From contig JALGQZ010000015.1 of NCBI GenBank assembly GCA_023105745.1, forward strand, positions 1,738,999-1,802,998: DNA of 64,000 nucleotides. Reading direction: 5' to 3'. This DNA is from Austropuccinia psidii. Taxonomy: Eukaryota > Basidiomycota > Pucciniomycetes > Pucciniales > Sphaerophragmiaceae. The translations under genes and the position numbers were made by a program. The notes under the pieces are model-generated. The model saw only the letters and a program-made list of their open reading frames with translations. It searched no databases and was not told the origin of the DNA. This document shows positions 9,786 to 22,513 of this stretch, piece by piece. The stretch's first letter is position 1; every line of letters begins with the position of its first letter.

Positions 9786-12700
9786 ATGGAATCTTATTCC
9801 CACTTACCACAATTGAGCAATGGTCAAGTTGATTTATCAAAAGTTCAAGATGCACAACTTATGAAAACCAAATCATACAGAGGGAAAGGTTATACAGCTG
9901 GTAACTCCTGTATAACAGAAGTGGTGATTGATAACAAGCCCAACAAACTTTTGCTTGACCCAGGAGCCTTCTGCTCTCCTGTTCGAAAATCTTTTCTTAA
10001 GACTTGTGTACCAAATTTTGGACACCAATTGTTACCAATTGATGGTATAAAATTCAGTAGTGCAAGTAATCCAATGGAAGGATTAGGAATTTTTGAGACC
10101 AATGGAATATTCCCACACATTAATGGGAATTTAAGAATCACAGTTGAATTTGTTGTTATGGAAAACTGCTCTAGTACCCATTTTATATTGGGAAATGACT
10201 ATTTAATCACGTATGGGATAGATTTACATAATAACAAAGACAGATAATTTACTATTGGAGACAATAAGAGCCAAAAATTTGCCTTTTTACCATTTAAAAG
10301 GCAAATTACAGTGAACAAAATATCACCAGTCAACTTAGAGTTAGAGAAATTCAAGTCTGAAGAGCTAAATGAGGCTGAAATAAGCCTTCATCTGATTGAT
10401 AAACAAGAAAATAAACTGTCTTCCCTTTTGTATGACCATGAAGAAGCATTTGGTTCAGATGAAGAACCCCTAGGAGAAATTATTGGTCATCAAGTTGACA
10501 TCATTCTTAACATTGAGAGACCTTATCCACCACTCTTAAGAGGACCTGCTTATCCAGCAAGTCCAAAATCAAGAGAAGCTCTAGAAAATCATATCAAAGA
10601 ACTTCTGAACCTTGGTGTAAAAAGAAACGTAGGCCACAATGAAGAAGTAGAAATAACTACACCAGTCATAGTGGCATGGAATAATGGAAAATCCAGAATG
10701 GTTGGGGACTTTAGCGCTCTAAACACTTACAATGTTCCAGAAAGATACCCAATACCAAAAATACAAATTGCCATTACTCAAATATCTCAAGCAGTGTATA
10801 TAACCACTATGGATGCCCTTAAAGGATTCCATCAAAATGTGGTGACACCAAGAGTGAGAAAATACTTGAGAATTACTGTTCATTGTGGAGTATATGAATA
10901 CTTAAGGCTGCCCTTTGGTATCAAAAATGCACCTTCACACTTCTAAAAAATGATGAATGAAATATTCCCTGAAGAACTTTCAGAGGGATAGTTAATCCTT
11001 TACATTGAAGACATTACTGTCTGTTCCAAGACTTGGGAAGAGCACATGTACAGATTGTCCAGAGTTTTGACAAAAATTAAATCAGTAAACATGAAAATCT
11101 CCTTGAAGATATGCCATTTTGGATTTAAAGAACTTAAAGCACTAGGACATGTTTTATCTGGTTTGTCCCTTGGAATTGACAAAAACAAAGTTTCCAAAGG
11201 ATTGCTAAAACCCATGCCTCAGAACAAAAATGAAATTCAGTCATTCTTAGGTTTTGCAGGATATTACAGGCAACACATTGAAGATTTTGCATCCATAGCA
11301 AGACCATTTTATAAATTGTGTGACAAAGACACAGTATTTGAAATGCCCGTTGACAGAGTCAAAGCTTTTGAGTCTCTAAGAGAAGCCTTGAATAATCGAC
11401 CACTCTTACTGATTCCAGCTTTTAAATTGCCTTTTCAATTGTATATTGATGCATCAGGGGATGGGCTGGGTGCTGCACTTCACCAATTTCAGATCATCAA
11501 TGAAAATCCTGTAGAAGGACCCATATGTTTCATATCCAGGCAAATCAAACCAACTGAAGCCAGATATGGGGCAAGTCAAATGGAATGTCTATGCCTTGTC
11601 TGGGGCCTTGGAAAAATTAAACTTCTTCTTGGAGGGATGTGTTTTTGAGGTGATAACAGATTTTACAGCTGTCAAATCACTTTTAAACATGAAAACACCC
11701 AACAGACATATGCTCAGATGTCAAATAGCCATAAATGAATACAGAGGCAATATGACTATTGATCATAAGGATGGGAATATTCATAAGGATGCATATGGAC
11801 TAAGCAGATGGCCGTTACCAAACAATATTGATAATCCTGCTTATGTGCCAGAAAAAACTTCACCACAAATCCCAATAGAAGGAATAAGTGTTACAGACTT
11901 TAACACCACCTTCTTTGAAGAAGTCAGAAATAGTTGAACTCAAGATAAGAATTGTAGAATCTTATGCCAATTACTTACAAAAGACTTTGAAGACAACTCC
12001 CTAATACATGCCTTGGATGAAGTATGGAAAATATCTTATGATGAAGGAAGATTTCACCTACTGGATGGTATAATTTACCACAGGACCAAGCACACATGTG
12101 TCATGACAGTTGTGGACAGGTCTTAATCAATCTTGTAATAAAAGAATGCCATGATAGCCCCTTTTCAGGACATCTGTCTGAAGACAGAACAAGAGAGAAA
12201 GTAAAGACCTGCATATGGTGGCTAATGTGGCAGAAAGATGTTGCAGAGTATTTCAAAACCTGTGACAGATGCCAAAAGGCAAATAAATTCACTGGCAAGA
12301 GACTTGGAAATATGATAAAAATCCAAGAAACAAGCGGACCTTGGGAAATTATCCATATGGATTGGGTAACTGGACTACCACCAGGAGGTGACAGAAGTTA
12401 TAATTCTTGCCTAGTAATTGTGGACAGATTCATTCAAACTCCAATTTTTGTACCATGTCACAAGGATGATACAGCCATGGATACAGCTCTTCTGATATGG
12501 AATAGAGTAGTGTCATGGACTGGAGTATTTACAAATATCATTAATGATAGGGATACCAAATTTACTTCAACACTATGGACAAATCTTCACCAATTATTTG
12601 ACACTAAACTGTCTTTCTCTACAGCCTACCACCCACAAACTGATGGTCTGGCTGAAAGGATGATCCAAGCCTTAGAGGACATGGTAAGAAGATTTTGTGC

Positions 12701-13459
12701 ATATGGCCTTGAATTCAAAGATTGTGATGGATTTACCCATGATTGGTGTACTCTGTTACCAGCACTGGAATTAGCATATAAAACATCAATCCATGCCAGT
12801 ACCAATCAAACTCCTGCTATCCTAGAAAAAGGATGGAACCCCAAATTACCCCAGGATTCCTTGAAAAAAATTTGATTGAAATACATCCCACAGTTGCTAT
12901 CTTCAAAGGAATGCTAGACAAAGCTAGGAAGCATGCGGTAAGGTGCATGTAGGACTCTTTTGCATATGCTAAGGACAAATGGGATAAATCACATGCAACT
13001 CCAGATTTCAAAGTGGGGGACCTAGTTCTTGTATCCACCACTAACTTCAATGACATCAAAGGATGTAAAAAGCTGAAAGACTCCTTTGCAGGACCTTTTG
13101 TTATTAAGGCCCTCCATGGAGAAAATGCTGTTGAAGTAGAGTTATCTGAAGAACTTAGCAATAAGCACCCTACATTTCCAGTGAGCTTGATAAAGCCATA
13201 TAAATCTAGTGATGCTGAAAGATTTCCCTTGAGGAATAAAATTCCCCAAGCTATACCTCCTGTTGAGCAATCTGGTAGTAAGCAAATTACCAAAGTTCTC
13301 AAAGAAAGAAAGCTGAGAACCAACAAAGTAAGGGAATACCTTGTTAGGTACAGTGAACCAACTTTTGAAGATGAATGGTTGCCAGAAAAAGGCATACCTG
13401 AAGCTACTCAACTTCTGAGAAGGTTCAGACACACTAGAAATAACAATATTACAATGTAA
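9786..13459 (+). pseudogene. Element C pol remnant (PR-RT-RH-IN-chromodomain)
   Basis: Protease: LLLDPGAFC near 9952-9978 (DPG in place of the usual DTG). [21 protein letters not shown] near 10660, YIEDI near 11004 (the first Asp of YxDD is Glu). RNase [15 protein letters not shown] near 11440. Integrase: [16 protein letters not shown]-x2-[26 protein letters not shown] near 12150-12660. Tail: GDLVLVST, FPVSLIKPY and a chromodomain-like EYLVRYSEPTFEDEWL ending at TAA 13457-13459. Breaks include TAA 10245, TAA 10944, TAG 10989, TGA 11935, TAG 12950 and frameshifts near 11603 (extra G), 12123 (lost base) and 12868 (lost base). The ancestral codons were inferred from element D. Confidence 0.9.
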
Positions 13460-13471
13460 TATTCTTTTTTT

Positions 13472-13483
13472 AGGGGGAGGGAA
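13472..13483 (+). other. Polypurine tract of element C
   Basis: AGGGGGAGGGAA immediately precedes the 3' LTR, the usual site of plus-strand priming in LTR elements. The same tract is at 47671-47682 in element D. Confidence 0.8.
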
Positions 13484-15291
13484 TGTGAGCCTTAGAGGTA
13501 TTTTCATATACCCAAAAGACCACAAAAGATAAATTAAGACACAAATATAAATAAAATAAAGTTATTTATATTATAAAAAGAAAAATTGAAACATAAATAT
13601 GAATTCATATTTAAAAACCAAAATTTAATTATAATTTAAAAATAAAATTACAATAAAATTTAAAATTATGAAATTATATTTTTACTTGTAAAAATTAAGT
13701 AAAAATGAATTTTTAATAAAAATTGTGAAATTAAAATATATTTGGTAAAAAGTTATATAAAATATATTATAACTTTTTATCCAATAAATAAACATATAAA
13801 AATTATTTCACCATTTGATTCCTCATAAAAAATTAGGTGGGGTCACCTCTGAGTGAAATTTTTGTAACTCAACTCTAAATAAGTTTAAATTAATTTTTTA
13901 GTATTTTCAATACAAAAATTGAAAATGCTCAAAAGTTTAATTTAATTCACACCACATGTAGTGTTAACCATCAATTTTTGTGTTAAAATTGAGGTATTGT
14001 GTTTAGTTTAGCAGTTATGAAGAATTGAAGTATTTTCAATTGAATTCAATTGAAATGTCAAAATGTGCATGTGTATTACATAAGTGAACTTTGATTTACA
14101 TATGAGGTATCAATTATTACTGTATTTTACTGTAAAATTCAATTGAATTACATATGTAAATTACAATTATAATACATGATGAGGAATTAAAGGAAAACAT
14201 AAATTGGGGGGGAAAAGGAACTGTAGCTCCAATGGGGAGCCAGACCCCCAAAATCCTTCTTGACTGGTGTGGGATGTCAAAATAGACGCAAACGTTTATT
14301 ACTTTTGGCCTTGAATTGAGTCACAGGGTCTGTGACTCAATTGATTATAATGTTTTGATACCAACCAGGGTGGTTTTAACTGCTTCCAAGAGGGTAAAAC
14401 TACCCTTAAGTTAAAAAAATGTTAGTAAAAACAGTTTTAACTGGTTTCTACGCCTTTTGCACACATTCTGACGTGTTTTGAAGGCTCTAGACCAGGTATT
14501 GCTATAGTAATGGCTGATTTAAGGGTCTAAAATGGCTAAAAATGCTTAAACCAGCACTTTTTTGGTCTAAACCAGGGTTCAATGATGCCATAATTGGCTT
14601 TTCTATTGTCAGACTGTTTTTCACGACCGACAAGAGTAAATTATACTTTTGGAGTAAGAGAACTGATGGCTATAAAGGAATTTCTTCTTTGCCCCACTTT
14701 TCTCTTCATTTTATAATCCTTTCCTTTTATAATTAGTTTAATCACTGCTAAACCAATCAATAAAAGATTCCAACCACCATTTCTAAATCATTTGAATCCT
14801 TTTAACCACGTGAAAAGATCATTATAATCATTGTTTTATCCTCATAATCATCTTTACCCTTGAACCACCCCAAAAGTGAATTAAAGCATCTTTCATCACT
14901 GTTAACTTTGTCACTTTGTTTCCAAATTCACTCTGGTCACTTTTGGGCGTGTTTTCTCTTTAATATTCTTTTTAAAGACTTTGTTCTTTAATTAATTGCT
15001 TTCAGTTAATTTCTCAATTAATTCCAATTGAAATTTCTCTTGAAGAAATTTCTTTTGTAGCCTTAAATATCTCTTGTAGAGTATTTTTGGATATATTTTT
15101 ATTCTTGGTAAAACAATAAATCTTTATAATATTATTGTTTTATACTAATAAAGTTATAAACAATAAAATTGGTGTGTTTTCTCTTAAAAATAATATTTCT
15201 TACTATTTTTAATTGATTTTTACCTTATACCAATTTTGAGGACAGGAAAAGTACTTGATTTTTACTCAAAGTTTCATATCCACACCTTACA
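13484..15291 (+). repeat. Element C 3' LTR (family C/D, about 1808 bp)
   Basis: It begins TGTGAGCCTTAGAGG and ends CACACCTTACA, and is homologous to both LTRs of element D. Nothing else is coded here; the short ORF near 14542-14736 recurs in the D LTRs as part of the repeat and has no supporting features. Confidence 0.92.
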
Positions 15292-15869
15292 CACGCGCAC
15301 ATTTTGAAATTTGAATTGAAAATACTTCAATTCCTCATAACTTCTAAATTAAACAGAACACCTCAATCGTAACACAAAAATTCATGGTTAACACCACATG
15401 TGGTGTAAATTAAATTAAAGTTTTTAGCATTTTGAATTTTTGTATTGAAAATACTAAAAAATTAATTTAAGCTTATTTAAAGTTGAGTTACAAGAATTTC
15501 ACTCAAAGGTGACCCCACCTAATTTTTTATGAGGACTCCAATGGTGTGATAATTTCTTTATGTTTATTTATTGGATAAACATTTCTAATGTATTTTATAT
15601 AACTTTTTACCAAAAATATTTTAATTTCATAATTTTTATTAAAAATTCATTTTACTTCATTTTTACAAGTAAAAATGTATAATCATAATTTTAAATTTCA
15701 TTGTACTTTTATTTTTAGATTATAATTAAATTTTGATTTTTAAATATAAATCTGTATTTATATTTCAATTTTATTTTTATAATATAAATAAATTTATTTT
15801 ATTTGTATTTGTATCTTAATTTATCATTTGTGGTCTTTTGGGTATATGAAAATACTTCCAAGGCTCACA
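15292..15869 (-). repeat. Inverted fragment of a C/D-family LTR
   Basis: This is the reverse complement of about the first 580 bp of the C/D LTR, ending AAGGCTCACA at 15869 (the TGTGAGCC terminus). It directly abuts the 3' end of element C. The simplest reading is that C was inserted into an older, oppositely oriented LTR whose remainder lies left of the window. Confidence 0.85.
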
Positions 15870-15929
15870 GTTTCTTTCTGAAACTGTTTCCTTTATATAA
15901 GGAATATTTTCCTATATTTTTCCTCTTCC

Positions 15930-17590
15930 TTACATCTTAGAAGGTGTTGGAAATATCATCCAGGGTGCAGTATTTGTTTCATCTGCATTTAACTGCATGT
16001 TCTAGCTCTCCTGGTAATTTAGTAAGCAGTTTGTGATTTTTTATTTGAATATTCATATGGGGATCAATGTCTTTAGGTCATTTAGACTGTTTAAGACACC
16101 ACTAATAAGGGTATTTTTCTACTGAGTACTTATTCATTTCAAATGACATGATTGTTTTCCATCTCCATGGACCATTAATTTACTTTTGGATTATTTTACT
16201 CTTCCACCATGGCCAGCTCCTTCTGCCATAGATTTCTTTCATTTCTGTTTACCACATAATAGCATGTCCTTTAAGTGCTGTATTCAGTCTAGAGTTTATC
16301 TATGATTCTGGTATACTTGATACATCAATGAGGGGTCCATAAATTCAATTGATGAGATCCATATTATCATATTTTCTCAAACCAGAGAGGTTTGGTAAGC
16401 TTGTGGTTTCTGGTAATTTTTTAAATTCCTCCTTTTCTTAGTAGGTTTTTTTATCTCCATCTTGGTATTGTTATGCGTATCTATGGTTGTTCTCTAGGTT
16501 TACACTTGGTTTGATGTCCTCCTGTAATATTGGTGTAGGTATGTTTTCATTTACAAAACCATGGTCTTTTGAGCTTATATTCTGAACAAAATTGAACATC
16601 TTTCTCATACCTTTGTCTATATAGTTCATTTGATCTTGGATATGTGTCTTGTCTGTTTTTGGGTGGTGCTTCTCCTCTGAGGCATGGTTTGGTCTTTCAT
16701 TTGTTTCTTCTGAGGATCTACTGAGTTTAATATTATCCTCTTGAAGGGTATGGATGGTCTTGCTTTGTAAGGTATTCATTTCTTGCAACCTGCATATGCA
16801 TTCCTGCAGCTTATCAAATTCTTTTTGATTATGGTATGAAAGCTGTGCAATTTGTTTCCATAAGGAATTTCTACTTAAGGGACTCTCAGTTGTTACAACA
16901 CTGTATTCATGCTTAGTAGGGATTTAATTTTTAATTGTATGGCTACTGATTCTATCATGGGTATTTCCAATTATCTGTTGATTTTGTGTACTTCCTTCAC
17001 TAAGTCAAAAAGCTTCTGGATAATTGAATCTGACGCTTTCTGCCTCTGTTTGAAAGAAGTCTTTTGCTTTCTCTTTGGTCCTTGTCTTCTCCTGCAAACT
17101 CCCTAGTATTGCAAAGAATGGTTACTCTTGGCCACTGATATTCTGAATTATGAGTGGTTTGAAGCCACTGTGGTGTTTTGCTGATTTACCACTCCTTGTG
17201 AGCCTGAAGGAGTCAGAGTATTCTCTTTCTGGTTCAATTTCTCCTCTATAGCATTAATGGTGTCTTGATTATCCCTTATTCTGGCTTCCCTTTCCTCTAA
17301 GATTCTGAAAATCTTGGTATTCCAACCTTTGGTGATTTCAAAAAGGTCCTTGAAAGCTATCTGTTTGAGGCATATGCTCTGGCAGTTTTCCCCAAGCTCT
17401 TACCAGTGTGAAGCCAGGTTGAACCTCTTTTTTCCCATGATCTATTGGAACAGATATTTTAGGAGTTGGTAGAGCTGAAGAACTTGATAAATATCTTTCT
17501 GGTCCTCTGCTTTGAGGCTTCTATTGAGCTTTGGGGGTTAATGGGAGCAAGGTCATGACTTCCCTGAGTGTCCTGCCATTCACCATGGTG
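15930..17590 (-). pseudogene. Degenerate gag of a second gypsy family
   Basis: The minus strand gives broken but coherent protein: MVNGRTLREVMTLLPLTP at the start (near 17585), RFNLASHW, EITKGWN, LEEREARIR, KRKQKTSFKQRQKASDS, a 105-codon open stretch at 16788-16471, then a capsid-like block (SGFEKYDNMDL near 16360, GRRSWPWWKS near 16210, LPGELEHAVKCR near 15970). The W-W-K capsid motif and the 'GELEHA' motif are shared with gag of A, B, C and D, but the rest differs, so it is a distinct family. Many stops and frameshifts. I recall similar gag proteins from rust fungi; unverified. Confidence 0.7.
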
Positions 17591-17817
17591 TCCAAACCCC
17601 ATTTTCCTTGATCTGAACAGTCCTTATATGTCCTCTGGCTAGTTCCTTTGTACTTCAAGGCTTTTGAGGTGCACAGGTGACATTGTATCAGTGTCTGCAA
17701 TCAGTAAACCACTTCTTTTTCTCAGGGCTTATACCTTTGATTGTGTTTTGTACAGATCTATGTTCTAATTTTTGAGGAAATTTGTCTTGAGAAGTTAAAA
17801 CTGTTTTAATGTCAGCC

Positions 17818-19243
17818 TGTGACTCAAAACCAGATCACAAGCATGACAGCATAATACCATAAATTGATGGTATAGCCAAGATACCACCAAAGCGTGTAGC
17901 TGAGCCAAATCTGCTCAAAAGTATCAAAAGAAAGATGAAACTCACCCCTCTCCAAATACACAAGTCTCATCACCATAGGACAAAGAATAACAAAGTTATT
18001 CCTGCTCAAAGTTGTTGCTGAGCATAAACCTTAATTTTCACCTCTCATCTGAAAGAAAGAGGAAAAGGCTTAACCCCATCAAATGGGTATTTCAAATAAA
18101 GCTCCAATTCAAGGCTATCCAATGGTACAAGCCTAACTGAGCTAGCACCAGTATTACAGAAGGTATGGCCAAATTCAGGCCAAATAAGGGTGAATAAATC
18201 ATTCACCTCCCATCTAACTTCTACAGTTTTAGTGTGAGATACCTAAAGTGGGGTCCTTTTCAAAAGAGCAAAATCTGGGCTATTTTATGGTGCCATTCAT
18301 TTCCTCATATCTCATCTAGAACAAAAGCTATAAGGCAAACAAGCCCAATACAGCTTTTTGCCTAAAACATGCATATGTACAAATATCTTGTACATGGAAT
18401 AACTTTGCCATATTGAATGATAACCATATCAAATGAGGTACCATTATGTAGAACACATACAGGGCTACACACTGAGCCAATTTTGAGGTTGATATCCCAA
18501 AAACTGACAAAGGTATGGCTGTTTTAAGGTCAAACTCCCACAGTTTGGCCAATACAGACTTACCATGGGATCATATCCCATAACCATGATTATGAGGTTT
18601 CAAAAAGAAAAAGAAGCTTGTTTTTACTTCAATAACTCATAGTTCATTCAATACTGGGGTCCCACACAGGTTATGTACAGAATTCTATGTGTCATTCATG
18701 TCAGAATCAGGCTGTGTGGTCCCCAGATGAAAATTTTCACCCTGTATTGGTGAAAACTGCCCAGATGTGGTTTCAAAACCACATCTGAGCGTAATACAGG
18801 CTATACAGGCCCTTTTCAAACCACAAGACTGTCCTTGAGAGCTAAAGATCTTCACTTCCTCTACGTGAAAAGGTCTAGCAGCCTCTTCACCCCATATCAG
18901 GATAAAAGGAGGCCTTTGAACTTCCAGAAAAGCTTTCCTCATCCTGCTCTTTAATTCTTACATAGTACAACTGTCAAAAACAGCTCTAATCTTGGAAATA
19001 ATCAGGTTATGCTTTAAATTTAATTATTGTGGCTCTTATTATAGTAATCCAACTGGTAAGACTGCACCCAGGGCTTTCTGCAGCGCTAACCACCACTATT
19101 ATACAATAGTTAAGCCCTTTTATCATTATTACAACCCTAATTATTATGAATTAAACCCTTTTAAAACTATTTTCACCGTGTCACAGTCATAGTTAAAGCT
19201 TGTAAACACTATTATACACCTTTATCATAGACTCAGCCTGACA
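17818..19243 (+). repeat. LTR-like repeat E, copy 1
   Basis: It is homologous in reverse complement to 49985-51375. Ends are TGTGACTC... and ...GACTCAGCCTGACA, so TG...CA. Shared landmarks include the 'cacatctg...caccatacagg' stretch near 18740-18800 and 'gatacctaaagtggggtcc' near 18237. No target duplication was found and the left boundary may extend a few bases. The orientation is set by the other copy, which has a PBS-like flank next to its CTGACA end. No coding content is recognised. Confidence 0.65.
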
Positions 19244-19650
19244 GTTAATTATTGTCATCTTGCCTGTACAAGTCATCAAGGTTAATTTACTTGTATTGGG
19301 AAAGAATTTTATGTGTTTATGGGCCTCTGAGTGGTAATTGGTTTCCATTTCTTGGCTTTAATGAGGAAATCACTGTTCCTCTTGGCTTTTCCCTTGTCCC
19401 TGTAATCTGTGTCTGAGGGTGTTACTGGTGGATTTACATACGACTGTGTCTCTAGTGGTATGAAGTTCTCTTCCACTAGTGGCACAAATATGAGGAATTA
19501 TTTCATTTATGACTCTTTACAATTTTTCTGCACCTCATATAATGGCCTCTTGTGTAATATATGCATATATTACACCTCTTCATTCTGACTGGGTTTTTAA
19601 TATCAATTTCCATGTCAAATATACCATGGACCAGATGTATAGACTACTAC
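19244..19650. other. Unassigned spacer
   Basis: Mixed-composition sequence between repeats E1 and F1. I see no ORF of note, repeat or RNA gene in it. Confidence 0.5.
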
Positions 19651-20237
19651 TGTTAGCTTGCGCCTCTTTTGTGGCTTCCAGAATAAAATACTAGGAATTT
19701 TAATAGATCAAAAAGAAGTGGAAGACTATCATTTGAAGTAATAGACGTATCACTTGATTTAAAATTATATACTGTTGGAATTTAGGCTTCAACGGTAGAA
19801 ATTAATGATAATAGTGAATTGAATCACTTATAAGTGAGAGCACTTAATATTTCTAAAATGCAATGTAAATGATTTTAATTGTAAAAATCTATTTGTGTAA
19901 GAGCTCTGTGGATTAATTCAAAGAGAATTCATCCTCTCTAAATATTGTATTTACCAATTCAAAATCTAAACAATATGAAATAAATTTTGTTCAAATGAGA
20001 AAAGATCTGTTATAGCAACATGAGCAGTATTAAAAACAAGATTGATGACATAGTGAGAGATTTATACTATGATATATTTAGGATTAAGTCATAGCAACAA
20101 GATTAAATTCATAGTATAATATAATGAATTTAAGTATTTGAAATTTTTACAAAATGTTGAGAAAATGAGACAAAATTTTGAAGAAAGTGATTGGGGTCTG
20201 TATAGCAGGTAAAGGTTTACATTCTTGCAGGCTCGCA
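19651..20237 (-). repeat. Repeat F, copy 1 (587 bp, LTR-like)
   Basis: It is a direct-orientation copy of 36210-36798. Plus-strand ends are TGTTAGCT... and ...TGCAGGCTCGCA; on the minus strand it starts TG(C/T)GAGCCTGC, resembling the TGTGAGCC start of the other LTRs, so I call it minus. No target duplication is seen. The two copies flank a ~16 kb interval with nested insertions, but I see neither PBS nor polypurine tract that would make them one element. Confidence 0.65.
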
Positions 20238-20483
20238 TTTGGTAATGCTAAAAAATGATTTAGTCATGAGAAGAATTATAATTTTGTTGAATTCTGGAAA
20301 TAATGTCTTGTATATTTGACTTTTCTTCATATAGTAATTTTTATTGTTGGGGTCATGGAATCATTTAAGAGTGTTGAGTTTGTTTGTATTTGATTTATTT
20401 TTATGGAATGATTCTTGAATGAGAGCAGATTCAATCTGGACTTTTGGCATATTGTGAGGTTTTTTGGAGTTGAGGTGGTAGTA
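20238..20483 (-). pseudogene. Continuation of remnant X2 on the far side of element B
   Basis: Minus strand, in frame with 31194-31731 once element B is excised: starts with Y-Y-H-L-N-S-K-K, contains VQIESALIQESFHKN, a TAA, then KSQIYKTLFPEFNKI, up to the edge of repeat F1 at 20237. Confidence 0.5.
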
Positions 20484-20488
20484 TAGGT
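20484..20488. repeat. Target-site duplication of element B, left copy
   Basis: ATAGG here and at 31194-31198 flank element B exactly, the 5-bp duplication expected for gypsy integration. Confidence 0.9.
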
Positions 20489-22513
20489 GTAAGGTTTGAC
20501 TATGAAACAATAAGTAAAAATTACTAATTTATTACTTATTGTACTCTGAATGTCCTTATAATTGAAATAAATAAGATTAAAATAATAATAATAATAAAGA
20601 AATATTATTATTATGGCGTAAAAATATTATATTATCAAATAAATATAATAATATAATTAATATTATATGAAATTACAATATTATAAATAATATATTAATA
20701 TAAAATAATTAATATATTATAAAGCTCTTTATTATTGTTACCAACAAATAATAAAGGCGTAAAAAATTGTTTTTTATAAATAAAAAACAATTAATAACAA
20801 TAATATTACTAATATTAAAGTTATATATTAATATAAATACTATTTATATTAATTAAGAATTATTAAGAGTAATAATAAGAGAGAAATTATTATAATAAGA
20901 TGAAATAACCTACTTTTAACACTTAAAATAATAATATTGAGATATTTTACGCCAAAAGAATATAATACAACTTTTTTCAAATTGTATTTACAATAAAAAA
21001 TAAAGAAATTTACTAAATTTCTTGATTTTACGTGGAAATGAGTTTATAGAGAGATTTATAACAAAAAAAATTAAAGAATTGATTTAATCACGTAAAAATA
21101 GTGATTAATATTAAGATGATCTTTGGTCTTTAATAATATAAGAGTTTTATATATAAAGAATAAAGAAATTACCTTTTATTTAATTGATTTATTGTTTTTG
21201 ATGCGTCTGAGGGGAAAATAGAGTAAAAAGAGCTCTATTTATAGTAAATACCTCCCTCCTAGAGTCCAACAGGCTTCTAGTAGACGTGTACTGATCATAT
21301 CCACTGCAATTGATCAATATTTTAAGGTTTGAGGGTGATTACATCATGATCAAACCATATTACATCATTATTACACCATTATTTAGAGTTATCACTATAA
21401 CTCTAAGTTTGATGACATCAGAGGCTTGGAAGAACCCCAAATTTCGTGGATTTTATTAGTTTTAATCATAAACTAATAGTATTCACCAATTTTATCACTC
21501 TTAAGACTGTTAAACTTAAATTAAGGTTACAGTATGTGATCATAACTGCTCAAATTAAGCTCAAACTTTGATCCTCAATAACCTTTAAAATTTACACGCT
21601 ACAGCAATTCAGAGAGTGAATTCTGATAGCCTGACATAACCTTATTATGCTTCCAAGAGCTTTTCATTACATCATCAAAACTCTAATTTTGATGATTTTT
21701 CTTGTAACTCATCTTTTCTGTCGAAATTCAACATTTTAAACTTCAAACCTTGATTTCAGGGGGTTATACCCTGAATTTAATAATAAAAATTACATCATTC
21801 TTCACGAATGAACTAGTAGAATCCAACTGTATACTTTTTTTTAAGTTTGGAGCACTTTCACAACAAAGTGGTCAACAGCTCTGTTGATTTTTATCAATAT
21901 TTCATCATAGGTTTTAACCTTGTTTATAACTTGTAAAATAAAGTTCATATCTTTGTTCTTACAGTAATTACGTGGTAACTTTATTTTTGGTTCATCATTC
22001 TATCATGTATAGTTTAGAAGATAATAGCTATGATCCTTGAATATATGCGTTGACCAAAAAAGTGCATATATTCAGGATAATTCCTTAAGTATTAACATTG
22101 GAAATTAGCTTATTAATTGTTTTATGTGTGGATTTTCATGGGGAATCCACTGGTACAATTTATTTTACATGTTGTTTCATTAGTTCTTGAGATAAATAAG
22201 TTTTTATGGTTTTTATAAGGTATTATACCTTATAATTCCTTAAATATTGACTTTACAGATATGCCATAAAAATGGTATATGTGTATTTTTCCATGGGGAA
22301 TCCAATGGTATAATTTGTTTTACATGTTGATTCATTGGTTTTTAAGTTAAACCAATTTTAGTACCAATTTATGGTATTTTTTGTATATTTGAGTAATTAT
22401 TTTTAATGTATAATTATTCTAATTAATTTTAATATAATTATATTAAAGGTATAATTATTCTGAGTCTTTTTTGTGACCTTATTGGGTATGTGGTCATATC
22501 TCAAAGGCTCACA
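20489..22513 (-). repeat. Element B 3' LTR (family B, 2025 bp)
   Basis: On the minus strand it starts TGTGAGCCTTTGAGATATG and ends ATAGTCAAACCTTACA. It is nearly identical to 29168-31193, with a small cluster of differences near 21590. A and T runs are abundant and no gene is seen inside. Confidence 0.95.

Larger units (their letters stand above)
7840..15291 (+). mobile_element. Element C: degenerate Ty3/gypsy element, 5' part beyond element A
   Basis: It is homologous throughout to element D. It starts abruptly in mid-gag at the edge of A's LTR and ends with a full 3' LTR. The codons at the junction match D's gag at about 42030, so C is interrupted by A rather than 5'-truncated, and its 5' LTR should lie left of the window. 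It carries at least eight nonsense codons and three or more frameshifts. The 5 bp after the 3' LTR (15292-15296, CACGC) are the predicted target duplication. Confidence 0.9.

Noticed and set aside
9122..9787. 221-codon minus-strand ORF across element C gag
   Set aside because: Antisense shadow; the equivalent in D (43323-43820) mirrors the same sense protein and has no independent motif.
12817..13395. 192-codon minus-strand ORF in element C integrase tail
   Set aside because: Antisense of the integrase C-terminus and chromodomain; broken in element D.
14542..14736. Small ORF recurring in all C/D LTRs (also near 48758)
   Set aside because: It lies within the LTR body, differs in length among copies and has no recognisable features; recurrence is explained by the repeat itself.
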